From Cryphonectria parasitica EP155 (taxonomy: Eukaryota > Ascomycota > Sordariomycetes > Diaporthales > Cryphonectriaceae), in NCBI RefSeq assembly GCF_011745365.1, contig NW_024468911.1, positions 2,846,759 through 2,910,758 of the forward strand: a stretch of DNA of 64,000 nt, read 5' to 3'. A program made the position numbers and the translations under genes. Position 1 is the first letter of the stretch, and every line of letters begins with the position of its first letter. Below, one piece after another: positions 10,752-23,067 of this stretch. The notes below the pieces were generated by a model. That model searched no databases and had not been told where the DNA came from. It saw nothing but the letters and a program-made list of their open reading frames with translations.

Positions 10752-12600
10752 GCCCTGGACATACCGTGGGTTAGAAGAGCCGCCGGCTGTGGAGTGAAAC
10801 GATGGTGGTTCCTTTTTGGGTTTTTTATTTTATGTATCGGGAGCCCAAGGGTGGGGGGCGGTTGCTATTCTGGGTTGGGTTTGGACAAGACCCGTTTTGT
10901 CGTCACAGGAGGTTGTTGACGGTTCAACACCAACCCGAAGCGACAAAGAGACTGAGAAGGGGGAGGGACTTTGTCAGGTTCGGAGTTCCGTTCTCCGGCA
11001 GACGCAGACAGCGAGAAGAATGATGGGTGGCAGATGTGGTGTGGTGCGCTGTTGTCGGTACTTGAGGGTCATTAATCAGGAAATGGACTTGGCGGCGGAA
11101 AAGATATCTTCCCTCTCTAGTGTTGAGGGAAGCTCGAGGCCAACTCTGACTGGTTAAGGGCCTGGATTGTGAGTGAGACCAGGCTGTATAAAGTTGGAAC
11201 CTGATTTTTCAAGTAGTACTTGTTCAAATGAACAGTGCTAATACTACTTTGAAGAGGAAGAAGAAGAAGATGATGATATTGAGTCCGTCTTGGTGACCAA
11301 GATTATGATGTGAGGTGTGTTGACATTGTCAAGAAGGCAGCTTGATGATGAGATGAGGGGCAGGAGGAAAGGCTCTCGATGCTGAACGCGATTTGACTCG
11401 TAATAAAAGAAATTCAGGGCATGTATAGCGAAAGGGAGCAGTAGCAGCAGGAACAGGAACACTACTAACTTTGGTCAATATACAATGTCAGCACTTCCTG
11501 TTAGAGAGTACCTATGCAGACCTTACGTAGGTAACTCCTTGTAATACAGCAGGAGCACCTCTATGTACAGTGCACATGCTATGCTAATTACCCTGGCCTC
11601 GGCAGTTCAACCAGCCCCTGCCCAATACTGCAACCGAGCACTGACTGACTAATCTAGTCTCAACAAGGCTTGTGGTCAGGAATCTGTGGGCAGGAGCAAC
11701 TGCCAGGCTGCCAGGGCCTGCCGGGCCTGTAGGGCCTGTAGGCCCTACAGGGCATACACTGGCATTTTGTCAGGCTTAAACTAGACTAGAGAGGACTTTC
11801 CCCCTCATCAACATCATCAACAACAGCTATTACCCTTCCTTTTTTTTGCGGGGGTCTAGTGATCCTACTCTGATCTGATCTCAATAGGCTTGTGAGGGAG
11901 AATCCCGGGGATAAATTTGGCACCCTTTATTTTTTCCAGACATGATGGGGATGGCACTTATACACGTCCGCTGAATTTACCCCACCTAGTATCATGGTCA
12001 GTACTCGAGCCTTTCTTCTCCAATTGACCTTCACCATCACTGGCTGTGGGACAGAGCCTACAGAAGAACTTTGACAGGCGGGGGTGGCGCCTGAGGACTC
12101 ACCAGAAAAAACCCCCTGAAGGTCAGCTTGTGGGGCCCCAGCTTCTTCTAGTGCCAAGCTACTCCAACAGAGCCCTACTGTAGAGTACAGTTTGAAGCAG
12201 CCACGACCCAGTGCACACCCCCTCTCCTTGGCTTTCAGAGCTCACTAATCTAGCTAAGCTGCTGGGGTCGTCAGCCACCGCTTCGCTGGGTCAGTACTAT
12301 ATCCCCGCATGTCCAAAGTGGGTTTTCTCCAACGTTGCTCCCCCCCTAAAGATCTCCATCACCATATTCAGCACCCGACGACTTCAACTGTCTCTTGTGT
12401 AATGACCCGAGAGCCCTTGCGGCTAAGATGAAAGGTTTTGGGTGCTCACCCTCACACCATACACTCAACACAACGCCTCGCACCACACACTCACAAGCCA
12501 GAGCTGGCAGTACAATGCCGATGCCGATGCTGAAGCTGATACCCACATCTCAGCATAAAGACCAAGACACACAAAAGCTGTAACGGTTAGCCGCGTTATC
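10744..12600. other. Divergent intergenic region between the QutR-like and Zn2Cys6 genes
   Basis: About 1.86 kb shared by the 5' sides of two regulator genes. It contains a perfect hairpin at 11726-11751 and GAA/GAT-rich tracts near 11255-11280. I found no further open frame with a recognisable product. Confidence 0.5.
11726..11751. repeat. Perfect inverted repeat, 11-bp arms with 4-nt loop
   Basis: Arm CCTGTAGGGCC, spacer TGTA, arm GGCCCTACAGG. It sits in noncoding DNA between the divergent regulators. A related GGGCCTG unit precedes it, giving a short direct repeat as well. Confidence 0.85.
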
Positions 12601-14102
12601 ATGTCGGACTTGGACGACCTCAAGAACACTGGCGGCAACGTCGACTCCTCCATCCACGCCCAACCCCTCGACCGGGAACCAGATCTAGATACGGCCGCCT
12701 CGGTCGCCGGAGACTCAGTTGCTGGGACTGTTTCCGCCCCCGCCAACCCTCGCAAGAGGAAGAAGAGCTCTCGAGCGTCAGTCACAGTCTCCCCTGAACC
12801 TTCTTGTTCTTCTTGTTGTTGGCATTGTTGTTGTTACATCAATGCCACAGCACTCTGCACGAGCTGCTGCGTCTTGTGACAGCGGTCGCACGCCTCACAG
12901 AGCACAAGGCGCAGCCCTCGTTGTGTTAACCCCATCTTCATGCCCCTTACTCATCCTCGTTCTCTTACTACTCATCCATGCACCTGCACACTCACACTCA
13001 TACTCACTCATGCTCCGTCAATCCGAGCCCTCCAAAGGGGGCCGGGAATGACCATCTGACTGACATATATCTTACTATCATCTCCAGCTGCGACTTCTGT
13101 CATGTGAACCACCAGCCCTGCGATAATGCCAAGCCACGTTGTGGCTATTGTGAGAGGCACAACAAGTCTTGTCTCTACTTGAGACCCCAGAAGAAACGAG
13201 GTCCCGCCCAGGGCTATCGCAGTGCCCTGCATACCCTGCGTGAGAGTGCAGCTGCGTGGGGCGCTGCTCTCAATCTTATCCCCAGTCTGGGTCCCGTCGT
13301 CGAGGGCTATCTGCGGCAGCCAGAGGGGAGGAGACTCGTCAAGGCCATCAAGGACCCGGCCCAACAGGAGTTTTTTATACAGGCCTGGCAGCAGAGCGGC
13401 GTATTCAAGACTTTTTTCCCCGATGAGACACAAGCAGCCGACAAGTCGAGTGTCACTCCAGATGGGCCGGCTCCTGCGTCTATCCCTCAGGCCTCCCCCT
13501 CTATGTCGATACAACAACAGCCTTTCGGCCCAGAGTCTGAGCCTCTCGCCCCCGCACAGAATACCGTTATATCGCCTCCCCAACCGCCTGCTTTGCCACA
13601 ACTCGCCCAGCCTCCGCATTCCGATGGCCTGTCTATGCCCAAGCCCGACGGCCCTGCCTTTGGATATGTGCCGACCCCGTCGCCCTCCTCGCACGACGGC
13701 GGTGGTAGGCCCAGACAGTCCAGCATGTCCGCCCGAAACAAGCCCAGACAAGAGTCCATCTCATTCTCTGATATTTTGGCTAAAGATGCAGCCAGATCGT
13801 ATGTGCATTGTTTCCCCCTGCACCCCAAGGTCCTAAACTTTTTCATTTCTTCTTCTTTCTGCTTCTCACTTTCCCTTGCGTTATCAGCGAATAAAGACTG
13901 ACGGGGTACAAGGTCTCTTGGTATCTCTCAAACCCTCGGCTCTTTGGGCTTCGCACCGAATGAAACACTAGAGGACTTCCTCGACATGAGTTTCAACCCA
14001 GAACCAATAGAACAGCCTCCCGTGCAACAAGATCCCATACTTGGGAGCGAACAGGACCAGCAGGCCTACTACGAGCTGCTTATGGGCAGACGCTTCGGCT
14101 GA
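12601..14102 (+). CDS. Short Zn(II)2Cys6 transcription factor
   Basis: Three exons (12601-12776, 13088-13798, 13913-14102) give 358 residues. Intron 1 has a GTCAGT donor and falls exactly before the first cysteine; intron 2 is GTATGT...ACAAG with a CTGAC branch site. The zinc cluster is CDFC-x6-C-x6-C-x2-C-x6-C, perfect spacing, preceded by the basic stretch PRKRKKSSRA and followed by a KKRGPAQGYR linker. Next comes a predicted helical region (LHTLRESAAAWGAALNLIP...), a Pro/Ser/Gln-rich stretch, and an acidic C-terminus (ETLEDFLDM...) that could be an activation segment. The fungal-specific middle homology region found in large zinc-cluster factors is missing, so this is a short family member. 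It is divergent from the QutR-like repressor. Targets are unknown. The exon structure restores one continuous frame, which supports it. Confidence 0.85.
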
Positions 14103-16961
14103 GACTGTCTTGCAGCGGAGTTCACGAGGCCTAGGGGCACCTGCTGCCATACTTGAGCCGCGGGCTTTGTGAGCCCCCAAAGCTTAGCTGCGGTCTAATC
14201 GCACCCATTCTCACCGACCGACAATTTACGATAGGATCAACTCTTCATGAAACTCACCGGAAGAACCGGCTGCCAGCTCGTTCTGGGGCATGGAGCCAGC
14301 ACGCAGTTGCAACTACTCGACGGCTCATTTTGCAGCCCTCCTTAACTGCATAGCCATCTTCAGTAAGCATAAGTGGTGCAAGACTTTGTGCAACTTTGCA
14401 TAAGACTGGTGAGACTGTGGGAGACGACGACATGTCTTGAGCTGTGTATACAGACGATCTGGGCATAGCATGATGGTATGCACGCCCAAAAAAAAAAACA
14501 GCTGCACGTCAACATCGCCCGTGCCGTGATGTACGACAGAGGGACGAGCTGCGAAGTTGAAAGTCCTCATACCGGCGACGCCGTGGCGAAGTGGACGGGC
14601 CTTTGACGTGACGTCAGACCCTTTTAACACATAGCATTTGCCCGCTGCCTAAGAAGTTGTGATTCGATGCAACGCGAGTATTAAAGTGCGGTCTGATGTT
14701 TCCTAACCAACCCGCCAATTTTGTGGCCTACAAGGGGCGAGGGGCCGGGTGGTGGGTTATATCGGTCATCCTACACACTGCTGCATACGTCGATGGCATC
14801 TTTTTTCCTTCTTCATTTTGCCTATATTTATATATCATATTCTATTCCTTCTCCTTTTATTCTCCTCTTCTTTCCCCATAAGTTTTGGCAAGTTTGGCGT
14901 AGAACATATTGACTTAGTCTATGGTCTAGGTAGACTGGTCATAGCTCGTAACATGGGGTAACATGGGTTTTGCTGGCATGGCAGCAACAGGTGACAAGGT
15001 CGAAGGATTTGTGGGTATGTTGTTCGGGATCGGTGGTAGGTATATTGATGTGATGGCCATGTGCAGTTGGTTTGTGCGAAGTAAGCAGCTACTTTAACTG
15101 GGGGCCGGAAGGGGAGCGCTCTACAATGATTGGAAAGTTGTGTATGACAAGCAGGGCGAAGAAGGGCCGAAGCCTATATGTGTGTATGACTGTGATTTGC
15201 GATGTCCTCGCACTCACACAGATATACATATAATCTGTAATACACACAAGACTGAGATCTATTTATTCCCGTCTGCTTTCCGTCCGTTGTGGGGAACATA
15301 TGCCAGAAGAGAGGACGATTTTGAATGCCAAAATTGACATTGCACACAGCCATGACAGTCAATTGCACACTCAAGTTATCGAAATTGGCAAGGGTCAAGC
15401 ACATCATCTCCACTCGGGATTTAAAGAAAGCCGTTGGCAACCTTGCAGGCCTCGTACTATAGTACATACGTATGGTAGTAGCAGGGAGGGGAAACGGAGA
15501 CAGACAAAGAGCTTGCTAAGATTTCTCTCATCTCTCGAGACGGGACGAAGCGTGTACACAGTAGCTCAGCCTCAAACGTTGTGGGCTGTGAGTGGCCCAA
15601 GCCTCAGGAAGGCTTGCCCTGGGGGCCTTTCTGTGCTGAGGGGATGCTCGGATGCTTGAGGGGGACCCTGAAAGAAGAAGAAAGAGGGAAGGATCTGTGA
15701 CTTGACCAGTGACCCTGCGGAATCAGAGACAAGGGGGGTGGAGGGGGGCATTGTCTTGGCGTAAGAGTATGGCGCCAACCGAGCTTCTGACACTGCAGTC
15801 CTCACCAGCAGGCCCTGCCTCGAGATCTACACACGCAGCGGGAAGAGACACTGGCGGAACCATGCAAAGGACCTTCTGGTCGAGTTTCTTGTTGGAGCCC
15901 TCCTCAGGTCCTCACGTCGCGGATTTCCAGTCAGTGCACTACCCACCCATTCTGCCTCCTTCGTCCCTGACCTATCCTTGAGCAATCACACACGCAATCA
16001 TACTCCTTACAGTGCGCCTACTCCGCTACTGTACCCCTTGTGTACGTTAGCACGTACCACCACTAACCACCACAGTACGGGGGGAATGTACGGTACACTT
16101 TTTCCTTCATCATTCACTGCCCAACTGCCCGACTGACTGCCACCGTACCCAACCCGCCCACAACATCGCCAGCACCTAACCTAACCTGCTCACTTGCCGT
16201 TCCTTCATTCTTTTGTCCTTGTGCAACCTGCGAGCGGGTCGTAGTGCCAGGCGCCATATGAGATAGTGCTGACAATAACGGCCGCTGCGGTCGAAACAAG
16301 GCCAACCGTAATACGTCTCGCGTCACGGCTCCGCTTACTAGAGCCAACAACTCACATTACCACGATCGACCGACTTTGATCTACCTCACCTTGCCCTGAT
16401 CGACTGGGCAAAAGAAAACCGAGCGAGCGCCCGCCCCTTCCGACCTCCCAGACCAACTTCTGGTCCTTTCTTGTCTGTCCTGTTTCCTTCCTCTCGGACA
16501 CCATCCACGGCTCGTCGCCTGCATAAACAGCAACAAACAGTACACAGCCTCCCTCACCACTTCCACTCGTCCGTTTCGACGGCTCGACACGGACAAACTC
16601 GACTCGACTTCCACCGTCACAATAGCTCTCCCTCTCTCTTGTATTCGATGGGCTGGAGTCGCTCTCTTGCTCTACAAAAAAATTGGAAAACAATATCTCG
16701 AACATTTGCTGGTCAAATTGGAAAACCAACCCCACGAAATCCCTAGGGGTGAATACGACCGAATGTCATAAAGAGCTTGGTTCTATTTTTGGAAACAGAC
16801 GGCAGTCCAGACAAAGGGGACCAGGAAGTTGGGAGACAGCCACACACACATACACACGCGAGAAACCAAGGCAACCCGATTGATTCTCTGGCTAGAGGCG
16901 CGCACACGGTCGAGAGCAACCCACGTGGAGACGACTGCTTGCGCAGTCACGATTGCCCAAG
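14103..16961. other. Long intergenic region upstream of the Ost-alpha-like gene
   Basis: About 2.9 kb. It holds short polypyrimidine tracts (14805-14880) and repeated CGTAC/GTACGG words near 16020-16100. The largest frames (up to 127 residues) have no recognisable domain and no splice-linked partners. I treat it as 3' UTR, promoter and leader sequence. Confidence 0.5.
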
Positions 16962-19224
16962 ATGCAGTGGAGCGTCTGCAATACGACGGCGGAGACGCAA
17001 AACAGTAAGCAGTTGCAACGACGGCGGCGGTCGCGGAGGGTCTGTCTTCTCGTTTTGATGATTCACGCAGCTAATTCTCGCTCTGGCAGTCTCGGAAAAA
17101 CCATTGTTCAAGGACAACACCCTGACGTTCCATCAATTGGCCATACTAATCTCTGCCGCCGCAGGGCTAGGGTCTTTTATGCTCAGCTTCTTCTTGATTT
17201 ATATGCATGCTGCTCATTATACCAAGCCAGCAGAGCAAAGAAAGTGAGTTTTAGACGAAGAATCCTGGCGGGAAACGGGCTCGCCAGCCCCCTTGCGTCT
17301 TGTTCGGCATGTGTACTGATTACCCATTGTGACAATTAGCATCATTCGCATCCTCTTTATGATACCCATCTACGCGGCCTCCAACTTTCTTCAGCTCTAT
17401 TTCTACCACCATGCCGTTTACTACTCAGTCATTTCTGACTGCTATGAGGCGTTCGCCATTGCCGCCTTCTTCAGCCTCATGTGCCAATATGTGGCACCGA
17501 ACCTCCACGAGCAGAAGCAATTCTTCAGACAACTATCGCCGATTCAGCCCTGGGTGCTGCCACTGAATTGGTTCAAGGCCATGTGCGGAGGAGATAGGGG
17601 GCCTTGGCGCACGCCTAAGAGTGGCTTGACGTGGTTCAACATCATCTGGATCGGTGTCTACCACTACTGCTTCATCCGAGTCATCATGACCATTGTTGCC
17701 GTTGTGACCCAACATTTCAAGAAATATTGTGAAAGCTCACTTAGTCCCCTGTTCGCTCACATCTGGGTAAGAGATAGATAAACACCCCCTCCCCCCCCCT
17801 AAATCTCACGGGAAAGGAGACTTCTGCCGTTGGCTATACTAATCATCTGGATGCCGCAACAGGTTCTCGCTGTCGAGTGTGTTGCAGTCGCCATTGCCAT
17901 GTACTGCATCATCCAGTATTATGTCCAATTCAAGCAGCAGCTGGCATACCACAAGCCCTTCCTCAAGGTGCTCTCCATCAAACTGGTCATCTTCCTGAGC
18001 TTCTGGCAGTCTGTGATCATCTCCATCATCTCGTCATCGTGGCTCACCCTCCTCCACTCCACCTCCACGCTCCAGTACCCCGACATCTCTACCGGCATAC
18101 CCGCGCTGATGCTCTCTGTCGAGATGTTTATCTTCTCCATCCTGCACATCTATGCTTATCCCTGGCAGCCTTATCGCCAGGGTGCGCCGATCGTGTTCTA
18201 CCCCAAGCCGAACCCGGACGCACGAGAACCACAGGAGAATACGCCGCAGCCGCCTCTCGGTGTCGGGAGGGCGCTGGTGGACGCGTTCAACTTCTGGGAC
18301 GTCGTCAAGGCCTTTGGCCGTGGCATGCGCTGGCTCTTCGTGGGGGTTAAGCGCCGTCACGAGGACGTTAGCTACCAGAAGAACATGGCTATGGACATCG
18401 ACATGGATGGTAAGGAAGACGATCATTCTCATGCTTTATACCCTTACCAGCCGCGCATCGGCAGGAGCACCGACCACCTGCCCATCGCGACTCAGTTTCG
18501 TAAGCACCACCGCCCTGGCGCCGGCGATATTGATCAGCTTCGCACTCTTGAGAGGCAATCCTGACAAGAGGGTCATGGAGGACCCTGTCTGCCTGTCTGC
18601 GGCAGCTCGCAATACCGCCACCAGCATTCTCCACCCCTGTTCTCTCGTTCTCTCTTTCTCCCCCATCCCGGCTCTAGGCAGGGCAAGCAAAGACTGATTG
18701 TCGACTTAGGGCAAAGCACATACGCGATGAACCACCATAGCGGTCGAGCGAACGGGGGTAATGAGGAGGGAGCTGGCCTAATTGCCCATGCCCAGGCAAA
18801 CCCGTCCAGTAGGGCACTTTCTCCATCCCACGAGTACGATCAAGACGGTCAGCCTTACGAGTCCGATCTAGGATACCCAGGGGCGGCCCGGCAGATCCAT
18901 CAGCCACCACCACCCATGCCTTACGAGCCGCATTCGATGAGCAGCAGCAGCAGAAGCAGCATCGACGGTGGTGAGCAGCGAGGCCGTGCCCAGCAGAGAC
19001 AGTATACAGGGCAGAGTCACGCCATATCGACGAATGAATATTATGAGAGCCACAGTCCACCGAGACAGGGGACCAACATAGTAGCACCAGCATACTATGC
19101 AGACGAGGCGGGAAGCGACCCTCAGCGGAATGATTCACAGGCTCGCAATACGGCGCAGGCGACGATAGGCGCAGCGCTTTGGGGCCCGAACCCACACCAG
19201 CACCCAGACGGTCCCATGATATAA
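16962..19224 (+). CDS. DUF300 / organic solute transporter Ost-alpha (TMEM184) family membrane protein
   Basis: Five exons (16962-17004, 17090-17243, 17340-17766, 17863-18499, 18710-19224) splice in phase to 591 residues. The family comprises seven-span membrane proteins; vertebrate Ost-alpha exports bile acids, while fungal members are little characterised. Seen here are a first span (LAILISAAAGLGSFMLSFFL), the family motif RNIIRILFMIPIYAASNF, then spans around YEAFAIAAFFSLMCQYV, FIRVIMTIVAVV, VLAVECVAVAIAMYCIIQYY, LSIKLVIFLSFWQSVIISII and MLSVEMFIFSILHIYAYPW. A long hydrophilic tail follows, rich in Ser, Pro, Gln and Tyr and probably cytosolic. The last intron (210 bp, GTAAGC...TTAG) joins a separate frame to the tail; if it is retained the protein ends at 18564 after RTLERQS. 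Family assignment is firm, transported substrate unknown. Confidence 0.9.
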
Positions 19225-20104
19225 AGGAGGCGGGTAGATGAGTTGTTCTTCTTGTTGTCCACTTTTAAAAAGGGACCTACCTCATTGCATTCCAACACAT
19301 AGGCGTTGTGGGCTCGAATTTTTACGGCATCGTATCGGCACGGCACGGCATGGCACGGTTCCAAAAGAGAAAGCCAGGGAATTCTTGTTTCACTCAAACG
19401 GCACTCTTTGCACTTCATCTTCCTCTTATCCCTCTTGTTCTTTTATTGTTTTATGAAATGTGTTGATGAAGGATGAAATTCTTTCCCACCATCCAGGGCT
19501 GGCTTCTTTCTCTTCGTTTCCCCCACCAAACAAGTTTTTACAGGCGTTTCCCTCACATTTGCGAGGCTTGCTTTTTTTTTCTCTTTTTTTTTTTTGGAAC
19601 AAAGGATACCATTTTATTTATGTACTTTTCGCATGTTCTGTGTTGTATAGTATTAGATTGTCATGAGGCGGCCTGTGTCGGGTGGTTGGGATTGATTGAC
19701 TGAAAGCGGGCCTAGGCTCAGCGAAGAGAAAAAGAGACGAGAGACAAGCGCGAGGCAGGCTGGAAGGAAATGGTCTAGACCATAAATAGCGCAGAGCTCT
19801 TGTTTCTTGGGCATGCATACTAGGTACTGTGAGCATAATGCAGTGTTGATCAGTCAACTGAAACCTGTGGTTTGCTTCCCATGATATCTCCTGGTCCATG
19901 AGTAATCAAATGCATCGATACACATGCGGCAGACGTTGCCCGACCACGTATGCTCATCATGGGCGAGAGAACAATAAATGCAAGAATGAGCAAGTTACGA
20001 AACTGATTTGTTGACAAATAAGAAGATAACCAGGCTCTACAATATTCATAACTACTTTGGAGGGGAAAAAAAGAATTACGCAAGCCACCCACACCCGTTC
20101 CCTA
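19225..20104. other. Convergent intergenic region
   Basis: This lies between the 3' ends of the Ost-alpha-like and HET genes. It contains T-rich runs at about 19570-19595 and GGCACGGCA direct repeats near 19338-19360. No gene seen. Confidence 0.5.
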
Positions 20105-22634
20105 TCAACACAAAACGACCGTCTCCCATCTCGGCGCACAACTTTTCCACATCTCAGCATTGACAAATCCGACCTCGACTCTGCGCATGGCAAGCGGCTC
20201 GCCGGGAACAGGCTCGACCAACATGACGTGAAGCAGCCGCACCGACTGCGCCCGCGACGACGACGAGGACTTACCCGACCACGGCCGACCGTTGGACACC
20301 CCTGCGCTCAGGACCACAAACTTGAATGTCGTGCGTTGTGCTGCTACTACGCTGTGCTGCTGCGAGGCGATCCACCCGGCACTAGCACCGCTCAGGTATC
20401 CCACTGTCTCCCCCGTGGCCGGCGCGACGATCCTGCCCATCTTGGCCGTGCCGTTTCGTCTCGCCTCCTGCTCAACCCACAGGTCCGCCGTTGTCGTGTT
20501 GAACACCAGCGCACCACCGGGAAGGAACCGCATCGCGGCGGCGCACGTGGCCGGGTCGAGGGCACGGTGGGCGAGCTTTTGGGCTGGTGTGTGGGGACAG
20601 TCGCTCCAGGTGTCTGTCGAGGTCCAGTCGTCTTCCTCGCTCCAGGGCCGTTCGTCCTGGTCTAGCATGCGCAGGCCACCCGAGTTGGACGGATCGTGGA
20701 CGTATAGGTAGACAAGGGGTACGACATAGGTTAGCTTGAAGGAGTAGTGCCTGTCGTCGGACCAGTTGTAGTCTGCCGGGTGGCCCGCCGAGGCCCAGCT
20801 CCAGCTGGGGATATAGGACGGCATGCCCGCCACTGCCACCAACCCCATGTTATTGCTGTTGTCGTCTGCTGTCTGTGGCCTGTTGCTGACCCGGGCACGG
20901 CTCCACATTAGGGAATGGACCAGATGCCGCTCTGGGAGGCCAAAGAGCATGCGAGTACAAAGATCCCGCCCAAAGGCGTTGGCCACTCCCGTAAAGGCGT
21001 TCAGGATATCGGAGGGGAAACTCAGCTGTCGTGCCGTGTAGTCACTAACACTCTCGAAGTAGGTCTGGAGATCAGTGGGCGCTCCGATCTCGTACCGGCT
21101 GATGGACCAGCCGTCTACCACGGTGCGGCTGTCGTGGCTGTACAGGTCCTCGAACCCAGGCATCTGGAGGCGGTGCTGACGGCGTTTCTCCATGTTCTCC
21201 CTGACGTCAGCGGTCTGCTTGTCCACCGGATAAACACCCTGGACGTCGCCGAGGATAATGGCATCGCGGTTGCGAGGCAGATACGAAAGCTCCTCGTATG
21301 CAGTGCCAGATGAGCACTGGAAGATGACCTGAGACTCGGTGATGAACAGCCGGCGCCGCGAGAGGAGGCGCTCCTGGAACGTCCAGCCTCGCTTGTTCCA
21401 CTCGCACACGTCCACGACCTTGCGCAAGCCGACAGGCAAGATCCCACGTCGGCTCCCCTCACAGGCGCGCGGCGGTAGCAGTACTGACGATACTCTCGGC
21501 CGGCCAGAACAGCCAGGGAGCCCGGCACTGCCGTCGCGCGAGTCCAGTGCCGCCATGATGGTGAAGTTGGCGGTGCTGTAGATGGTGTCCATGGCACCAA
21601 TCTGGCCATGTTTGGACTCGGCATCGTCCTGGACGATGCAGAGGCGGTCGACCCATAGGTACCGCTCGCCGAGGCTGCGGCAGAGGGCGATGGCGTCTGT
21701 GATGATGGGCGGCAGATGGATGCTGCCCAGCCCGCCTTCGGCCTCCAGGCGTGTCCGGTTGACTCTGGTCAACTGGTCGTGAATATCGACGGCCATACCG
21801 CCGCCGTAGGTTGTGGTTTGCCACATGTAGCTAAGAGCGACGAAACCACGAGGTTCGACGGGTCTCGTCACCTTCATACGCTCCACGTCGATGACCCTGA
21901 AGTCTGGAGGTAGTGGTCCTTTTTGTGTGCATGTTTATCAGCAAAGCGTGTTCTCCTTCTTATGATGCATTGGAAAGGGGTGGGAGGTCGTCTCTCGCCT
22001 CACCTGTACCAGCATCTTGAATGATCTTCTCATGGCCATGAATACCATCACAGGTATGAATCCAGCTTCTCAGCAAGGAGGTGTCGAAATATGGCACCTC
22101 CCAAGGGTCGACACCTATCAGCATTGTAGGCTTGGATCTCGCATGTCTCAAACAAAACTGCGGCGTCATGTACAAGGGCGCGAGCATGTCGTCCCCTCTC
22201 GAGCAAAAGATGTCCAGCTTGATGATGAGGCGCAGCCTCGTGCAGGTCGGGTCGGACCAGTCCACCATCCAGCTACCCCCTGAGCCATTGTCGGGCGAGG
22301 CCTGCTCGTGACAGCCCGAGTGGAGGAAATAAGGGCCATAGTTGAGGATGAGGACGTCGTGCACGTTGAGGTTCGGGTCTGTGCGCTGCTCATGAGCGAG
22401 TCTGGTCTGAATCGCCTTGCTCAGCGCCTGACAGACGAGGCAGTGGGTATTGCTCAGCATCGACTGCAGCGTCGAGTCCACTGAGCCGGCGATTGGGTAA
22501 CCCAGCCTCAGTGGGTTAATCCCGGACGAGATGGAGACCAGGTCGTCCCAGGGCCGACATCGCTCGCAGAGCTGCTGATTTGGACCGGTCCTCTGGTTGC
22601 TGCTGCCTGATTTGTCGACTGGGTGGCGCGCCAT
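20105..22634 (-). CDS. HET-domain (heterokaryon incompatibility) protein
   Basis: Two exons (22634-22004 and 21918-20105; phase-1 intron, donor GTGAGG, acceptor AAAAG) give 814 residues. The HET domain defines fungal proteins that can trigger growth arrest or cell death after non-self recognition. The signature is clear from about residue 222: VALSYMWQ, then LPPIITDAIALCRSLGERYLWVDRLCIVQDD split over two blocks, and the MDTIYSTANFTIMAA motif. Upstream is a Cys-containing region (QLCERCRPWDDL, HCLVCQAL), common in this group; downstream is a long tail with no NACHT, WD40 or TPR signature that I can see. I chose the first ATG (MARHPVDKSG); the frame extends upstream through a Gln-rich tract (22636-22690) without an ATG, so an extra 5' exon is possible. 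The start lies 433 bp from the end of the RNA-processing fusion on the same strand. Confidence 0.88.
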
Positions 22635-23067
22635 GGCTTGCTCCTGCTGCTTTTGCTGCTGCTGCTTTTGCTGCTGCTGCTCCTGCTGCGGCACGCACTA
22701 TCGCTCAGCTCTTGTGGGAAGGTTCACAAATAATGTTGTTTCCTTTTTTGGCCCTGTACAGACATCGTCGTTGGGGGGATTTTTTTTTTTCCCAAGGGGA
22801 AGTACACTTCATAGGAAGGAAAGAGAGAAGAAAAGAAAGGATCCCGCATATGCTACGCACAGCCACATGATTGGGTTGCCTCAAAAAAAGATATGCAACC
22901 ACTGATGCGAGGCCACGTCGTGTGGGTTTGGTACCAGCAAAGTGTGCACGGTTTTTTTGGTGGTTTTTTTTTCTTTCATCTTTCCCTCATTATTTTCCTT
23001 GTCCTAAAAAGACACTTACTCTACTCACTCCTCCGGCTAGGCTGTTCGAATTCCACTCACACTGCAA
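22635..23067. other. Intergenic spacer between the RNA-processing fusion and the HET gene
   Basis: About 430 bp with T-runs (near 22781-22790 and 22960-22975). It must hold the end of one minus-strand transcript and the promoter of the next. No gene seen. Confidence 0.5.
22636..22690 (-). repeat. Gln-coding CAG-type microsatellite at the HET gene 5' end
   Basis: CAG/CAA-type triplets on the minus strand would encode a Gln/Lys run directly before the first ATG of the HET gene. It is coding only if translation starts upstream, for example through a further exon. Confidence 0.7.

Noticed and set aside
12601..14102. Identity as the quinate activator QA-1F/QutA
   Set aside because: The zinc-cluster residues differ from the activator type as I know it, the protein is less than half that length and it lacks the middle homology region.
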